Origin: Sandaracinaceae bacterium
GTDB taxonomy: Bacteria; Myxococcota_A; Polyangia; Polyangiales; JADJQN01
Direction of reading: 5' to 3'
Length of the DNA: 64,000 bases
Assembly: GCA_016712745.1 (NCBI GenBank)
Contig: JADJQN010000003.1
Location: 930,001-994,000, forward strand
The notes beneath the pieces were generated by a model. That model saw nothing but the letters and a program-made list of their open reading frames with translations. It had not been told where the DNA came from and ran no database searches. The position numbers and the translations under genes were made by a program. Of the stretch, positions 33,887 to 42,185 are shown one piece after another (the first letter of the stretch is position 1; every line of letters starts with the position of its first letter).

Positions 33887-36402
33887 GGCGTATCTCCGAT
33901 CACGGCCACGGGAACTGCGGCCGTCGACGGTACGCCGTGCCCACTTCCGAGCTCGCCCGCGCCAACGCTATTGGAGCCCCAGCAAACCGCATTGCCGTCG
34001 CCTGTGATTGCGCAGCTGTGCGTGTATCCAGTATGCGATGCACGCATGCGATCGAGGGGCGCGGGTGCAAGCGCGGGCGCAGCCGCAGTGTTCCACGTCC
34101 ACACATCGCCGCCTGCGCGTCGCACGTAGATCTCGCCGCTCGCTATGACCGCCTCGGCGTCGGGCGGGTCTTGTGGCAGCAGATCCACGAGCAGCGGCGA
34201 GTAAGCTACAAGATCGCGAGCCATGTTTCCGAACACGCCCGCGCGACCGCCCCACACGGCTTCCGCGCCTCCCCAACACCAGACCTGGTGGTTTCCGCGC
34301 ACTACGCATCCGATAAAGCCGTTGTGGTCCATGTCTATCGCGTCGTCGATGCCAGCTACTTCGACCGGCATGGCTAGCCTGCCGCCGCTGAAGCCGTCGC
34401 GTTCCACGCCGTCGCCGAAGGCACCACTCAGGCCTTCACCCCAGCAAAGCACGCGCCCGTCTGCGAGAAGAGCGCAGGTGCCCGGGAAGTATCGGAACGA
34501 CGCGAGCTTGATCGCATGGTCAACATTGGGCATCAGCTCCGGGATTGAAAGGGTCTCGCCGTACACAGGCGCTTCGCGAATGATTTGGCCCCAGCAGAAT
34601 GTCCGGCCGTCTTCGAGCGCGGCGCACACTTGGTACTGACCTGCGGCAACATCGATCGCGCGCGCGCCCGGTGGCAGCAATACCCGCGTGGGGATCAAGG
34701 CACGCTCGAACGTGCCATTGCCGAGTTGACCGGCCCCATTGTGGCCCCAGCACCAGACTTCGCCCACATCCGTGATCGCGCAAAAGAAGCCGCCGCCGCT
34801 CCTGAGCTCTGCGACGTCGCTGAGCCCGACAACGTCGACCTTGGTGTGCAATGGCGGTGACTCGGTGCGTCCCCATCCGAGCGCGCCTGAGGCGTTGTTC
34901 CCCCAGCATTGCACGGTCTGATCGTTGCGAATCGCACACGTAGCGGCTGCAGCCCGGTCTCCGTAGAAGACCTGCATCGGCACGACATCGAGTGCCGGAT
35001 ACGGTGCGTAGCAGCCAAAGCCGTCGCCGCTGCACACGTCACGCTCGCCGCATTCGCTCGTCGCACCTAGAAGCGAGCGCGACGCCGGTGCGGGCGCGGC
35101 AGTCGAACATGAGGTGATCGTGCCTCCGTAGCATCCGTCCGCGTATGGCGCGCCATCGATGCAGGTCACGCATGATCCGCGGCCGTCGCAGATGTGAAGC
35201 GCTCCGCACGGCGTGAACGGTGCAACGTGTGTGTTGTCGAGGACGCATGAGCCGCCCATCGCACACGAGACACGACCCATTTCGCAGCCGATTGAGCAAG
35301 GCTCGCCATCGATGCAGGAGACACACTCGCCTGCGGCACTGCACACGTGCGGCGTCGGACATGTGCCTGCCGTTCCGCAGGAAGTCTCGCACGCGTTACC
35401 AACTGCAAGGCGTGGCGACGTTGAGGTCACATGGCAAGCGGGCGTACCGGTCGCACAACTGAGTTGCCCCATCGCGCAGCCGACTTGGCACGGTCCTCCC
35501 TCGGCGCAGTCAACGCACGCACCACTTACGTCGCAGACGCGTCCGGCGCCGCAAACGGTGCCCGTACGAACGAGCGTGGCGTTGCAGACGGGCGTCGCGC
35601 CTTCGCAATCGACGACACCGAACAAGCAGGTGTTGTCCGGATCGACGCAGGTCGATCCGCACAGCGGCCCCGCGTCGGGCGCCGCAGCGTCGTCTGTGCC
35701 GCCGTCCATGCTCGCGTCCGCATCTATGCCGCCGTCAACCAACGCGCGCGTTTCGCAACCAGCACCGACTGCGGGATCGCACCACTGTGTATCGGGACAC
35801 GCGCCGTCGAGCGGCGCAGCATCGCAAATGCCGTCGATGCAGGTTGCTTCTGCACAGCTTGAGGTCGCTGCGCAGTCGCCTTCGCTGTTGCAAAACGTAA
35901 TCGCATCGCAGAACTCGCGCGACGGAGGATTGCAGCGTGGATCCACGCAATGGCCGTCCAAGCATTCCGATAGGCCGGCGTTGCCGCCCGGCGAAGGACA
36001 CGTCACACCGATGCAGTTGGGCGTGATGTGTACGCGCAGAACAAAGTCACCGCTCGTTTGGACGCGAACGCGCCGCCTCATAAGAAGGAGCCCGTTCTCT
36101 TTATAGAGAAGAACTTCGATCGTGTGCTCGCCGTGAGGCACGGCGTCGAAGGTCGCGACGCGAAAACCATGCGCGTAGTCCTGACCAAACGTCGCCGCAA
36201 TGTCGTGAGGGTCGATCGGCATTGTCCCGACACCGGCGTTCGGTAGCACTCGGCTCACAGTCACATGCGTGAACTGCGCGCCAGGCACGATTCCCGACAC
36301 GACTTCGACAACGATCGATGATTCGTTTGTCGAACACGCGGACATCACTGCGCCGCAAACAACAAAGAACGCGAAAACTATTTTGGAAATGGAACGCCCC
36401 AC
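33883..36402 (-). CDS. RCC1-repeat lipoprotein, first paralog of the series
   Basis: The 839-residue product, starting at a GTG (36402), has a lipobox (VVCGAVMSAC). The N-terminal domain (VVSGIVPGAQFTHVTVSRVL; SGDFVLRVHITPNCIGVTC), Cys-rich segment (CLDGHCVDPRCNPPSREFC), Asp-rich linker (IDADASMDGGTDDAAAPDAG) and RCC1 blades (TCAIRNDQTVQCWGNNASG; FCAITDVGEVWCWGHNGAG) match those of the two downstream paralogs. Its stop overlaps the next start by 4 nt. The gene lies beyond a 341-nt gap with a long inverted repeat, so transcription of the three-gene series probably begins in that gap. Confidence 0.75.
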   Translation of the reverse strand: MGRSISKIVFAFFVVCGAVMSACSTNESSIVVEVVSGIVPGAQFTHVTVSRVLPNAGVGTMPIDPHDIAATFGQDYAHGFRVATFDAVPHGEHTIEVLLYKENGLLLMRRRVRVQTSGDFVLRVHITPNCIGVTCPSPGGNAGLSECLDGHCVDPRCNPPSREFCDAITFCNSEGDCAATSSCAEATCIDGICDAAPLDGACPDTQWCDPAVGAGCETRALVDGGIDADASMDGGTDDAAAPDAGPLCGSTCVDPDNTCLFGVVDCEGATPVCNATLVRTGTVCGAGRVCDVSGACVDCAEGGPCQVGCAMGQLSCATGTPACHVTSTSPRLAVGNACETSCGTAGTCPTPHVCSAAGECVSCIDGEPCSIGCEMGRVSCAMGGSCVLDNTHVAPFTPCGALHICDGRGSCVTCIDGAPYADGCYGGTITSCSTAAPAPASRSLLGATSECGERDVCSGDGFGCYAPYPALDVVPMQVFYGDRAAAATCAIRNDQTVQCWGNNASGALGWGRTESPPLHTKVDVVGLSDVAELRSGGGFFCAITDVGEVWCWGHNGAGQLGNGTFERALIPTRVLLPPGARAIDVAAGQYQVCAALEDGRTFCWGQIIREAPVYGETLSIPELMPNVDHAIKLASFRYFPGTCALLADGRVLCWGEGLSGAFGDGVERDGFSGGRLAMPVEVAGIDDAIDMDHNGFIGCVVRGNHQVWCWGGAEAVWGGRAGVFGNMARDLVAYSPLLVDLLPQDPPDAEAVIASGEIYVRRAGGDVWTWNTAAAPALAPAPLDRMRASHTGYTHSCAITGDGNAVCWGSNSVGAGELGSGHGVPSTAAVPVAVIGDTP

Positions 36403-36544
36403 GTCGTCATCGTAGGTCCGTCATTCAGAAGAGTTCAAGGACAGCGACCCAACATCGCTCACTTGCCGAAACACGCCGACCCACGCCGCCATCCGACGTT
36501 CGCCCGCATCGTGCGTATCGCGCTCTATGTCACCGATGAGATTG

Positions 36545-36645
36545 ACAAGAGATCAGGAGATCAAGAGGAAGACACTAGAGCTCGGCGCAGGACACGCGCG
36601 ACGAGCCAAATCCGCTGCCTTCCTCTTGATCTCTTGATCTCTTGT
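36545..36645. repeat. Long imperfect inverted repeat in the 341-nt gap between the RCC1 series and the PilZ gene
   Basis: The gap 36403-36743 carries no gene. Arms at 36545-36571 and 36619-36645 are reverse complements over 27 nt with one mismatch, separated by 47 nt. Each arm itself contains repeated GAGATCA-type elements (acaagagatcaggagatca). A run of nine C follows at 36647-36655. No U-run adjoins either arm, so it is not a canonical intrinsic terminator. The gap is divergent: the RCC1 series reads left and PilZ reads right. Confidence 0.75.
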
Positions 36646-36743
36646 ACCCCCCCCCACCCAGCCGATCGCCACGGGCGTTTCGCGCTTTTTTGGACGCGTT
36701 CGCCCCTCTCCCCTACCGTAGTGAAAGGTACGTGGAGGTAGGC

Positions 36744-37160
36744 ATGCTGGGATTCAGATCGTCCACTCGTGAACGCATCGTCGCTCGTCGCGCCATCAAA
36801 ACGCGCTGCCAAGCAGTTACCGAAGCCGAGTTTCGTTTGGTCGGAGAACGCATTCTCGACCTGTCGACAAACGGCGTCCTTCTGGCCTGCGACGACGGCG
36901 TTCGCATCGACGAGCCAATACTCCTGAGTATCAACGCTCCAGGAACCGACGAATGGTTTGACGCTGAAGGCAAAGTCGCACGCATCATCGAAGGCTATCG
37001 GCCAAACGATCCGGGCTACTGCGCGGGCATTCGTTTCACGGCGCTCGATTTCGAATCGTGGCGCACGCTCAACCGTTCCCTTCGCGAAATCGAAGAGCCG
37101 GCAAAGCTTCCATTTTTACGCCGCTTGCAACTCGGCATGCGCATTCGTTTCGCGTACTGA
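36744..37160 (+). CDS. PilZ-domain cyclic-di-GMP binding protein
   Basis: The ATG at 36744 has a GGAGG site; the frame is open upstream to 36642 but that part overlaps low-complexity DNA. The 138-residue product carries both PilZ signatures: an RxxxR-type motif (RRAIKTRC) and D/NxSxxG (DLSTNGVLLACD), separated by a spacing normal for the family. PilZ proteins bind c-di-GMP and act on motility, exopolysaccharide or gene expression. Two diguanylate-cyclase-type genes (44175 and 56121) lie in the same window. The partner cannot be inferred from the neighbours. Confidence 0.83.
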   Translation: MLGFRSSTRERIVARRAIKTRCQAVTEAEFRLVGERILDLSTNGVLLACDDGVRIDEPILLSINAPGTDEWFDAEGKVARIIEGYRPNDPGYCAGIRFTALDFESWRTLNRSLREIEEPAKLPFLRRLQLGMRIRFAY

Positions 37161-37198
37161 ACGTGTCAGGCGAAACTGATGCAGACCTGAGCGAGAGC

Positions 37199-38311
37199 TC
37201 AGGTCGTGGCGCGCCGCGCGTCCGACGGCGGAGCACCGCAGTGCGGACATCGCGGAAGCTCCGCTGCGAACGGCGCCGAGCAGTATCCACAGAAGACACG
37301 ACCGGCGATGCTGGCCTCGTCAATCTTCTTCAGCTCTGGGTAGAACTGTTCGAGTTCGGCCGTGCTCATGCGATCGTTTTCCGCGGCCGGTGACCAGATC
37401 ACTTCGAGTGCGACGAGATCGGCTGCAGTGAGCGCACCAAACGCGCGCATGACATTCTTCAATTCGTTCGCATCCGTGGCGCGCGCGATATCGGGGATCT
37501 CACGACGTGCCGCCACGACGATCGTGACAAGCACGACCCCCTGACCTTCGTGCGATTTTGCCGTCATTTCCGGGGTCGCTTGCTCCGAAACGCTGCCGTC
37601 GGCGTTGCGCACAAGCTCCTTCTTGAAACGTGTGCGCATCTCACTGGCCACACCGCGGAAGGTTGCTTCGGCCTGCGAACGATGTTCGGGGCGCGCGTTC
37701 ACACAGCCTGAATAGAGCCACGCGAGCTCGACGCGTCGCAGCGCCACCACGGTTTCGTGGAGCATTGTCGCAAGGCCCGCGGCATTACCGCTCGCTCCCC
37801 GCTTGGCAATGTCTTTGAGTGACGCTTGCATCTCCGCGCGCGCGCGCCAATCCACAGCGATCATGATCGCCGACACGTCCATGAGTCCGTGAATCTGTGG
37901 TGGCTGACCGATCTGATTCCACGTTTTCGAATTAGGAACCGATGCGACGCCTCGGAACTTCGACGAACCCATGCGCATCATGGTGAAGAGCAAGAACAAA
38001 CCGATCGGGCAGGCCATCGCGCTACAGCCGCGCAACCCGAGGCACGAGCTCAAGCCGACGCCGAGGTTCACGGCTGTTCCCGCGTCCGACGCCGTGCCGC
38101 TCCAACCGCCGCTATCGCTACCGCCCCAACTTCCCCCGCCTCCGAAGTCCGAACTTCCGCCGCCGCCAAAGTCCGAGCCGCCGCCGCCAAAGTCTCCGCC
38201 GCCGAAGCTTCCGCCGGTGTCCTGCGCTGTGACCGGCATCGAGATGCCGCAGGCGATGAGAAGGAGCGCTGTACCGAGCCAACGAAGAGCTGTGCGAAGG
38301 GTCGTTTTCAC
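37199..38311 (-). CDS. DUF1517-type membrane protein with C-terminal zinc ribbon
   Basis: The 370-residue product has a signal or anchor segment (LGTALLLIACGISMPVTAQ) followed by a Gly-rich low-complexity region (FGGGDFGGGGSDFGGGG). A second hydrophobic helix lies around residues 97-112 (CSAMACPIGLFLLFTMM). The main domain has the DUF1517 pattern: IMIAVDWRARAEMQASLK; LHETVVALRRVELAWLYSG; ATFRGVASEMRTRFKKEL; GVVLVTIVVAARREIPDIA. A zinc ribbon of two CxxC pairs (CGYCSAPFAAELPRCPHC) closes the protein. DUF1517 members are found in cyanobacteria, plants and other bacteria; their role is unknown. It is convergent with the PilZ gene. Confidence 0.75.
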   Translation of the reverse strand: MKTTLRTALRWLGTALLLIACGISMPVTAQDTGGSFGGGDFGGGGSDFGGGGSSDFGGGGSWGGSDSGGWSGTASDAGTAVNLGVGLSSCLGLRGCSAMACPIGLFLLFTMMRMGSSKFRGVASVPNSKTWNQIGQPPQIHGLMDVSAIMIAVDWRARAEMQASLKDIAKRGASGNAAGLATMLHETVVALRRVELAWLYSGCVNARPEHRSQAEATFRGVASEMRTRFKKELVRNADGSVSEQATPEMTAKSHEGQGVVLVTIVVAARREIPDIARATDANELKNVMRAFGALTAADLVALEVIWSPAAENDRMSTAELEQFYPELKKIDEASIAGRVFCGYCSAPFAAELPRCPHCGAPPSDARRATT

Positions 38312-38362
38312 GGCCGGAACTTTCTCACAAAAACGAAAGCGCGTGGGCGGTGATCTCGCGCG

Positions 38363-39364
38363 CTAACGCGCCGGTCGAACGGGGGCCGGGCAACAATCGG
38401 GGGCACACTGATCGGCGCGCGCGCCCAAAACGCCTAAAGATCGGCGTTCCGCGCCATCGACCCGTTCTGCGATGAGCTCACGAAGCATCTGGATGAACTT
38501 GGGATTTGTCCCCGCGGTCTTGGCCCGCGCAAATGGTAGGCCAAGCTCTTGCGCAAGGGCTTTCGCTTCGTGGTCAAGGTCGTAGACGACCTCCATGTGA
38601 TCGGAGACAAAGCCAATTGGCGTGACGACCGCCCCCTTCGCGTTCGATGCGTACAGCACGCGCAGATGATCGAGAATGTCCGGGCCAAGCCACGGCACGG
38701 AGGGCGGCCCGCTGCGCGATTGATAGACGAGATCAAACTCGGTCTCGCCGAGTTTTTCGGTCACGAGGCGCGCCGCTTCCTTCAATTGCGCCTCGTAGTC
38801 GCAGCCACTCGCCATCGATGTGGGAATGCTGTGCGCAGTGAAAACAAGTCGCGAACCTGCGGGAACGTTCGCCGACGCTTCAAGCGCGTGCTCGTAAACG
38901 CTCTCAATAAAGAGCGGGTGATTGAAGAATGCGCGAATCTTCTCGACGTGTGGCGCGCGCTCGCCAACGACTCCCCGCGCCTTCGCAATGTCTTCGCGGT
39001 ACTGACGACAGCCCGAATAGGAGCTGTAAGCGCTGGTCGCGAACGCGAGCGCATTTCGTACGCCGTCATCGGCCATCTTCTGCAGCGTGTCGGCGAGCAT
39101 CGGATGCCAGTTGCGATTGCCGAAGTAGATCGGGAGCGTTGGCCCGTGCGCATCAAGCTCAGTCCGTAGCGCAGCGATGATCGCGCGGTTCTGATCGTTG
39201 ATCGGACTCTTGCCCCCGAAGCTCATGTAGTGCTTTGCCACTTCGAGCTTTCGCTCCTCCGGCACGTTGCGCCCACGCAAAACATTTTCGAGGAATGGCA
39301 TCACGTCGTCGGGCCCTTCCGGACCGCCAAACGAAAGCAAAAGCACTGCATCAAACGCCGCCAT
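38363..39364 (-). CDS. hemH: Ferrochelatase (protoheme- or coproporphyrin-type), with likely [2Fe-2S] cluster
   Basis: The chosen ATG (39364) gives 333 residues. Catalytic His178 lies in FTAHSIPTSMA, and VTPIGFVSDHMEVVYDLDHEA-type residues include Glu258. Four Cys (Cys119 in SYSGCRQYRED and Cys320, Cys324, Cys325 near the C-terminus) sit where the [2Fe-2S]-binding Cys of Mycobacterium and similar ferrochelatases lie: one central, three at the end. The enzyme inserts Fe2+ into a porphyrin as the last or near-last step of heme synthesis. The sequence alone does not settle coproporphyrin versus protoporphyrin substrate. No other heme gene is adjacent. Confidence 0.93.
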   Translation of the reverse strand: MAAFDAVLLLSFGGPEGPDDVMPFLENVLRGRNVPEERKLEVAKHYMSFGGKSPINDQNRAIIAALRTELDAHGPTLPIYFGNRNWHPMLADTLQKMADDGVRNALAFATSAYSSYSGCRQYREDIAKARGVVGERAPHVEKIRAFFNHPLFIESVYEHALEASANVPAGSRLVFTAHSIPTSMASGCDYEAQLKEAARLVTEKLGETEFDLVYQSRSGPPSVPWLGPDILDHLRVLYASNAKGAVVTPIGFVSDHMEVVYDLDHEAKALAQELGLPFARAKTAGTNPKFIQMLRELIAERVDGAERRSLGVLGARADQCAPDCCPAPVRPAR

Positions 39365-39490
39365 CCGCAAAGCCTAAGCGTTTTGGCGCGTCACACCAAA
39401 CGCAATATCTTAGATTGGCATTCTTAGTCTAGGCGTCTTCCACAAGCTGGCGACTAGGCGCCCTGGCGGTTCAAGCCGTCAGCGCCGTAT

Positions 39491-40006
39491 CTATTTCGCC
39501 AAGCGGGCGTTCACGTACTTCGACTCGTCGGTGACGTCGCGTACGAGGACTCGTTTGATCCAGGGCGGCATGTTCGCCGTTTCGCCTTCGCTCGTGAGCT
39601 CGACTTCGGCGAGCACGAGATCTCGATCGCGGAAATCGTCGATCTCCCAGATGTGTTTGCCGACGCGCACGGCGAAGCGGACTTTCTTTACGCGGCGGCC
39701 GCGCGTGAGAGGCCACATGGTTCTGAAGATCTTCGCGGTAGTTTCTTCTTCGATCTCGATGCGCACGGCGCCGCGGCCAAGCTTCACCGTGCGAAAATAG
39801 CGAACGCCTTTCTCGTCTTGAACGCGGCGCAAACGCTCGATGAGCTTCTCCCCCGGAATGTAACCCTGCTCGATCTTCTGGGGCGTTACGCGCAGCGCTT
39901 CTTCGGGAAGCGCGCTCAACAAATACTTTCGTTCGATCTCAAGGGGCGGTGAGTTTCTCGCGGAAGGTCTTTTCACGCGAGCGGTGTCTTCCACTTGATG
40001 CTGCAT
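39491..40006 (-). CDS. CYTH-domain protein (triphosphate-tunnel family)
   Basis: The product has about 171 residues from the ATG at 40006. A GTG at 39976 overlaps the upstream stop (GTGA) and would shorten it by ten residues. The ExExK motif of CYTH domains (LEIERKYLL) marks the start of the fold, followed by basic strands (KLIERLRRVQ; RYFRTVKLG; VRFAVRVGKHIWEIDDF) and the acidic LVLAEVELTSEGE strand. CYTH enzymes hydrolyse triphosphates such as inorganic triphosphate or thiamine triphosphate with Mg2+. The gene is coupled to the thioredoxin-like gene just upstream; a shared function is not obvious. Confidence 0.85.
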   Translation of the reverse strand: MQHQVEDTARVKRPSARNSPPLEIERKYLLSALPEEALRVTPQKIEQGYIPGEKLIERLRRVQDEKGVRYFRTVKLGRGAVRIEIEEETTAKIFRTMWPLTRGRRVKKVRFAVRVGKHIWEIDDFRDRDLVLAEVELTSEGETANMPPWIKRVLVRDVTDESKYVNARLAK

Positions 40007-40533
40007 CCCATCGATGCGACCACTTCGAACGGCATCGCTTGCTTAGCAAGCGTCGCATCGAGCGCTGCGCGTAGATCGCGACGCGTCACCTTGCTTTCGT
40101 CTTGCCAGTTGTCATCGATGCGACCGTTGTACGTCAGCTTGCGAGCGGCATCGAAAACGAAGATGTCGGGCGTACACGCCGCGTCATAGGCGCGCGCGAC
40201 CGTTTGCGACTCATCGTGCAGATAAGGAAAGTTGAAGCCCTTCTCCGTCGCACGCGTCTGCATGTTCTCGAACGAGTCGTCGGGATAGGCCTGCGCATTG
40301 TTGGGATTGATCGCGAGGAGGCGCACACCTTTATCGAGGTAGTCTTTTTGAATCGCGATCAAGCGCGCTTCGCAAGCTTTGGCGTAGGGACAGTGGTTGC
40401 AGGTGAAGACAACGACCAACACTGCGGCATCGCTGTACGACGCGAGCGTGTGCGTTTTGCCGTCGATCCCTGGCAGGGAAAAGTCGGGCGCCGGGGTTCC
40501 GACTGCCATCCCGTTCGAATACTTGAGAGCCAT
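39973..40533 (-). CDS. Thioredoxin-like family protein (AhpC/TSA-like fold)
   Basis: The ATG at 40533 gives 186 residues; a TTG at 40539 is also in frame. The sequence reads as an AhpC/TSA-type domain (GTPAPDFSLPGIDGKTHTL) with the CxxC-like active site CNHCPYAKACE. This short form is common in thioredoxin-like proteins of unknown partner. A possible redox-active pair is in VFTCNHC. It has no signal peptide, so it is cytoplasmic. The gene is divergent from kamD and the first of a two-gene leftward pair with the CYTH gene. Confidence 0.8.
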   Translation of the reverse strand: MALKYSNGMAVGTPAPDFSLPGIDGKTHTLASYSDAAVLVVVFTCNHCPYAKACEARLIAIQKDYLDKGVRLLAINPNNAQAYPDDSFENMQTRATEKGFNFPYLHDESQTVARAYDAACTPDIFVFDAARKLTYNGRIDDNWQDESKVTRRDLRAALDATLAKQAMPFEVVASMGCSIKWKTPLA

Positions 40534-40578
40534 GAGCAAACTCTACCCGAAAACGCGAGCTTAGCGTTCGCCGAAGGT

Positions 40579-40607
40579 TTGACGCGTAGCCTTGCGGTCT
40601 CTACATT
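40579..40607 (+). promoter_or_regulatory. Candidate sigma-70 promoter of the lysine operon
   Basis: A -35 element TTGACG at 40579-40584 and a -10 element TACATT at 40602-40607 are separated by 17 nt, the preferred spacing. This would place the transcription start about 18 nt before the kamD ATG (40632). The -10 element matches the consensus at four of six positions, so the call is tentative. Confidence 0.45.
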
Positions 40608-40631
40608 CGCGCTCGCTCTTCGAAAGAAACC

Positions 40632-42185
40632 ATGGCCCAAGTTCCCCTCGATATGAAGGTCGTCGACGAGTGTCGCCGACTTGCTGCAAGCATCGCCGAC
40701 GACGTCCAACGCTTCATCGACAAGCACACCACCGTGGGCGTTGAACGCACGGTCGCGCGCGCGTTCGGCATTGAAGGCGTCGACGATCAAGGCATTCCGC
40801 TTGTGAATATGCTGGTCGATCGCATCCACGCGCAGAAACTGCTCGGACGCGGCGTCGCGTTCTTTTTGGGACGCGAGTTGTTGCGCGGCGCGCCGAACTT
40901 GCAAGATGCCGCCGAACGCTTGGCCTATGGCCGCAGCGAGATCACAGGCGAGGGCCCCGAGACCGAAGCGCAGATCAATGCTGTCTTGGAACAGGGCGTG
41001 AAGACCGCGCTCAAGCACATGGACGATGCGCGCGACACGCGCGAGGCGATGAAGGCTCGCCTCGGCATGGCCGACAATCCGTGGAAGTACGTCATCGTTG
41101 CCACCGGCAACATCTACGACGACGCGATTCAAGCAAAGAGCGCGGCCCATGGTGGTGCCGACGTCGTGGCCGTCATTCGCGCGACCGCGCAGTCGTTGCT
41201 CGACTACGTTCCTCACGGCGCGACCACCGAAGGCTACGGCGGCACCTACGCCACGCAGGAGAACTTCAAGATCGTTCGGCGCGCACTCGATGAAGCGAGC
41301 GAAGAGTTCGGTCGCTATTGCATGCAGACGAACTACAGCTCGGGTCTGTGCATGAGTGAGATCGCGTACATGGCGGCAGTCGAGCGTCTCGACATGCTCT
41401 TGAACGATTCGATGTACGGAATTCTTTTCCGCGACATCAACATGCAGCGCACCTTCGTCGATCAATACTTCTCGCGAAGGCTCATCGCCCGCTCAAAAAT
41501 CATCATCAATACCGGCGAAGACAACTATTTGACGACGGCCGATGCCGTTGATGCAGCGCACACGGTTCTTGCGTCTCAGTTTATCAATGAGGCCTTCGCG
41601 CATCGCGCAGGCGTCGCCGATGAGAATCTTGGTCTCGGCCACGCATACGAGATCAATCCTTGGCTCGAGGACAGCTTCTTGCTCGAGCTCTCGCAGGCGC
41701 AGCTCGTGCGTCAGATCTTCCCGAACCATCCCATCAAGTGGATGCCGCCCACCAAGTTCAAGACCGGCGATGTCTTTCACAGCCACGTGCACGACGCGAT
41801 GTTCAACTTGGTCGGCATCACCACCAAGCAGTCGATCGAATTGCTCGGCATGTTCAGCGAAGCGATTCACACGCCTCTCTTGATGGATCGCTATCTCTCC
41901 TTGAAGAGCACCAAGTACATCTACACGGCAGCCAAGCACTTGGGCGACGAAATCGAGTTCAAGAAAGACGGCATCATCGAGACGCGCGCGCGCGTGGTCT
42001 TGAATGAAGCGGTCGAGCTTTTGACGACCGTGCAACGGGACGGCATCTGGGATTCAATCTCGCGCGGCGCTTTCGCCGACGTGAAGCGCACACTGACCGG
42101 AGGCAAGGGCCTGGCTGGGGTAGTCGAGCGAGAGCGCGCCTACGTGAATCCCATCCTATCCATGCTTGAAGGAGGCGCCGCGTGA
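40632..42185 (+). CDS. kamD: D-lysine 5,6-aminomutase alpha subunit
   Basis: The 517-residue product matches the large (alpha) subunit of lysine 5,6-aminomutase: 'FFLGRELLRGAPNLQDAAE', a GATTEGYGGTYATQENF segment and the long helical core with GRYCMQTNYSSGLCMSE and KSTKYIYTAAKHLGDE. The enzyme moves the terminal amino group of D-lysine or L-beta-lysine from C6 to C5, using adenosylcobalamin and PLP bound mainly by the beta subunit. KamE follows with a 4-nt overlap, so the subunits are made together. It is the first step of the lysine-fermentation genes in this operon. Codon use and GC look like the rest of the window, giving no sign of recent transfer. Confidence 0.92.
   Translation: MAQVPLDMKVVDECRRLAASIADDVQRFIDKHTTVGVERTVARAFGIEGVDDQGIPLVNMLVDRIHAQKLLGRGVAFFLGRELLRGAPNLQDAAERLAYGRSEITGEGPETEAQINAVLEQGVKTALKHMDDARDTREAMKARLGMADNPWKYVIVATGNIYDDAIQAKSAAHGGADVVAVIRATAQSLLDYVPHGATTEGYGGTYATQENFKIVRRALDEASEEFGRYCMQTNYSSGLCMSEIAYMAAVERLDMLLNDSMYGILFRDINMQRTFVDQYFSRRLIARSKIIINTGEDNYLTTADAVDAAHTVLASQFINEAFAHRAGVADENLGLGHAYEINPWLEDSFLLELSQAQLVRQIFPNHPIKWMPPTKFKTGDVFHSHVHDAMFNLVGITTKQSIELLGMFSEAIHTPLLMDRYLSLKSTKYIYTAAKHLGDEIEFKKDGIIETRARVVLNEAVELLTTVQRDGIWDSISRGAFADVKRTLTGGKGLAGVVERERAYVNPILSMLEGGAA

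Noticed and set aside
40359..41465. Leftward frame opposite kamD and the thioredoxin-like gene
   Set aside because: It is antisense to conserved enzyme motifs and has no domain of its own.
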